A DNA stretch of 5,730 nucleotides from JBFLVN01 sp040758475 (GTDB lineage: Bacteria; JAGRBM01). A program made the position numbers and the translations under genes. This document shows, piece by piece, positions 3,939-5,730 of the stretch. The DNA lies in contig JBFLVN010000239.1 in assembly GCA_040758475.1 (NCBI GenBank), positions 1 to 5,730 on the forward strand, read 5' to 3'. The notes under the pieces were generated by a model. That model ran no database searches and was not told where the DNA came from. It saw only the letters and a list, made by a program, of their open reading frames with translations. Position 1 is the first letter of the stretch, and every line of letters starts with the position of its first letter.

Positions 3939-5730
3939 ATGGCCACCCGTCCCCTCTCCGCCGAACCCCACATCGCCCCGGCGGCGCGCGAAAAGCTCCG
4001 CGCCGAGATATCCGCGGCGCTCGGCCGGGAGGTTTTCTTCCTGGGAGAAGTGGACGGCAAAGGCATCGTCCGGTCCGTCACAGCCCTCGCGAGGGGAAGC
4101 GACGAGCAGGTCCCGGCGATCTACGGGCAGGCGCGCGCCGGGGACGTCGTGCTCCACAACCATCCTTCCGTCCGCCCGGGGGAGGCGGCGGACCTCCGCC
4201 CCTCGGAAGCCGACCTGCACGTGGCTTCTGTCTTCGGAAACGAGGGGGTCGGTTTCTTTATCATCGACAACGAGGCGGAATATCTCTACCGGGTGGTCGA
4301 ACCCGCCCGGCCGGAGAGCCGCCCGCCCCCGATCGACGAAGGGAAAGTGGCGTCGTTCCTGGGCCCCGAAGGGGCCCTGGCCGAAGCGCTCGCGGGTTTC
4401 GAGTCGCGCAAGGAGCAACAGGAAATGGCCCGGGCCGCCGCCCGCGCCATGAACGGTGGCTTGGTTTTGGCCGTCGAAGCGGGGACGGGCGTCGGGAAAT
4501 CGCTGGCCTACCTCGTCCCGGCGCTCGAGAAATCGCGCCTCGAACGCCGCCGGGTCGTCGTCTCGACGGCGACCAAGAATCTCCAGGACCAGCTCCTCAC
4601 GAAAGACATCCCTCTTTTGGAAAGGGCCTTGGGGGAAGACGTGCGGGCGGCCCTCGTCATGGGAAGGTCCAATTACGTCTGCAAGCGGAAGGCGGCGGAG
4701 GCGGCCCAGCGCCTTGCGGAACCCTTGGAGCGGAACCTCTTCGACGAAGAAGGGGGCAAGGAGGAAGAACTCCGGGAAGTCCTCCGGTGGGCGGGGCGCT
4801 CTCCCACGGGGATGCGGACCGATCTTCCGCTGGAAGTCTCGCCTTCGGTCTGGGAAAAGGTGGAATCGGCCTCCGACCAGACGCTCCGGACGGCCTGCCC
4901 GTTTTACAATGATTGTTTTTATTACAATTCGAGGCGGAAATCTGCCGACGCCGATATCCTGATCGTCAATCACCACCTCCTGCTGGCCGATCTCGCGGTG
5001 CGGCGGGAACTGGGGCAGTACAACGAGGCCGCCGTCCTCCCCCCTTTCAGGGATCTCGTCGTGGACGAGGCCCACAACCTGGAAGAGGCCGCGAGCGACG
5101 CCCTTTCGGTCCTCATCGGGCCCGGCCGGGTGGAGCGCCTCCTGGCGAGGCTCCTCTCCCGCCGCGACGAAGGCCGGGGCCTGCTGGCCCTCCTCGAACT
5201 CCGGTTCAAAAAGCACCTTCCGCTTCTCGACGCGGAAGCGGCGGCCCGCCTCTTCGATCCGTACCTCCCCCGGGCGCGGGACCTCGTTCGGGAAGCCCGC
5301 GGGAGGTCGAACGAAACGTTCCCGCGCATCGCCGCCTTGGCGCTCCGATTGGCGGGTGGCACCGGCGAAGAATCTCGGGGGACGCTCCGCCTGCGGATCA
5401 CGCCCGAGCGGGAGGAGAGTCCCCTCTTCGAGGAACTCCTCGGCCCCCTTCGCGATCTCTCCCACGACCTCTCGCGCGTATCGGCCGCCCTCTCGGACCT
5501 TCTCCGGGACGCGGGCCGGGCGGCGGCGGGGGTTTCGGACGAGCGGGTGCTTGCGGAACTCCGGGGAGTCATGGTCGAGACCGCGAGCGTTCAGGGACGC
5601 CTTCAAACGCTCTGCGACGATTTTCGCAGCTTCGAGAGCGCGTCCCAGGAAGAAGTTTGCCGCTGGATCGAGCTTTCCCGTGAAAGAAGGGGAGAGACGA
5701 GGGCCCAACTGGCGAGCGCCCCCATCGAGG
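3939..5730 (+). CDS. dinG: DinG/XPD-type ATP-dependent DNA helicase with N-terminal JAMM/RadC-like domain (3' end outside window)
   Basis: 597 codons are visible from ATG 3939 and the frame is open at the edge. Residues about 18-125 look like a JAMM (MPN+) domain as in RadC: REVFFLG with candidate Glu31, HNHPS at 73-77, and PSEAD with S89 and D92 in the metal-site S-x-x-D position. The rest is a superfamily-2 helicase that unwinds DNA 5'-to-3' in repair and in clearing R-loops or replication conflicts (family knowledge). The Q-motif-like ESRKEQQEMA is at 155-164, Walker A EAGTGVGKS at 180-188, motif Ia VVVSTATKNLQDQLL, and DEAH at 376-379 in VVDEAHNLEE. The Fe-S insert has C248 (NYVC), C320 and C326 (CPFYNDC), but Thr315 where the second cysteine is expected. 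Motifs III-VI lie beyond the window. The gene is divergent from meaB. The frame has no nearby upstream stop, but ATG 3939 gives a sensible start. Confidence 0.9.
   Translation, partial: MATRPLSAEPHIAPAAREKLRAEISAALGREVFFLGEVDGKGIVRSVTALARGSDEQVPAIYGQARAGDVVLHNHPSVRPGEAADLRPSEADLHVASVFGNEGVGFFIIDNEAEYLYRVVEPARPESRPPPIDEGKVASFLGPEGALAEALAGFESRKEQQEMARAAARAMNGGLVLAVEAGTGVGKSLAYLVPALEKSRLERRRVVVSTATKNLQDQLLTKDIPLLERALGEDVRAALVMGRSNYVCKRKAAEAAQRLAEPLERNLFDEEGGKEEELREVLRWAGRSPTGMRTDLPLEVSPSVWEKVESASDQTLRTACPFYNDCFYYNSRRKSADADILIVNHHLLLADLAVRRELGQYNEAAVLPPFRDLVVDEAHNLEEAASDALSVLIGPGRVERLLARLLSRRDEGRGLLALLELRFKKHLPLLDAEAAARLFDPYLPRARDLVREARGRSNETFPRIAALALRLAGGTGEESRGTLRLRITPEREESPLFEELLGPLRDLSHDLSRVSAALSDLLRDAGRAAAGVSDERVLAELRGVMVETASVQGRLQTLCDDFRSFESASQEEVCRWIELSRERRGETRAQLASAPIE

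Noticed and set aside
3461..4912. Plus-strand frame of 483 codons spanning meaB and the helicase start
   Set aside because: It is antisense to meaB and out of frame with the helicase, which carries the JAMM, Walker A and DEAH motifs.
2700..5708. Minus-strand open frame of about 1000 codons
   Set aside because: It lies mostly antisense to the DinG helicase and out of frame over meaB. Its composition (Arg/Gly/Pro-rich) is typical of antisense reading of GC-rich genes, and motif-bearing genes occupy both regions.
1..5730. tRNA, rRNA, CRISPR array, insertion sequence or attachment site
   Set aside because: No GTTCGA-type tRNA arm with a cloverleaf, no spaced identical short repeats, and no transposase motifs or terminal inverted repeats were found.

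Overview
The window is GC-rich bacterial chromosome with protein-coding genes on both strands. It holds six protein genes, two of them cut by the window edges, and no rRNA, tRNA, CRISPR array or insertion sequence that I can see. A receiver protein carrying the LLAGSYEPFDE signature, two short divergent CheW-like proteins and a DinG helicase with an extra N-terminal domain together suggest a deltaproteobacterial-grade lineage (Myxococcota, Desulfobacterota or a neighbouring candidate phylum). That placement is an inference from protein style, not a measurement.

Left part (1-2274, minus strand): a chemosensory-type gene cluster read right to left. It contains a short CheW-like protein (1810-2274), a second CheW-like protein (1244-1789) and a response regulator (1118 to beyond position 1). 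The regulator has a normal-looking N-terminal receiver followed by a long Pro/Ala-rich tail with five WDL(S/A)EE motifs. CheW domains normally link receptors to a CheA kinase, and the receiver would be the natural phosphoryl acceptor. No CheA or receptor gene is inside the window. The first CheW-like gene may be read from a leaderless mRNA: a TAGAAT box ends six bases before its GTG.

Middle (2275-2851): a 168-base spacer with two strong hairpins, then a small unrecognised gene (2454-2678, minus). Next comes a conspicuously AT-rich stretch with a plausible promoter and an array of four alternating GTCAA/TTGAC half-sites spaced about one helical turn apart.

Right part (2852-5730): meaB (minus), a GTPase that protects and loads B12-dependent methylmalonyl-CoA mutase-type enzymes. 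It is divergent across about 109 bases from a plus-strand DinG/XPD-type DNA helicase that runs off the right edge. The helicase carries an N-terminal JAMM/RadC-like domain with a HNHP motif. It also appears to lack one of the four expected iron-sulfur cysteines, having Thr315 in its place.

The observations most worth following up are the JAMM-DinG fusion and its altered Fe-S site, the motif-repeat tail on the receiver protein, the phased half-site array, and a coding-like frame after the second CheW gene reachable by a +1 shift at CCC-TGA.
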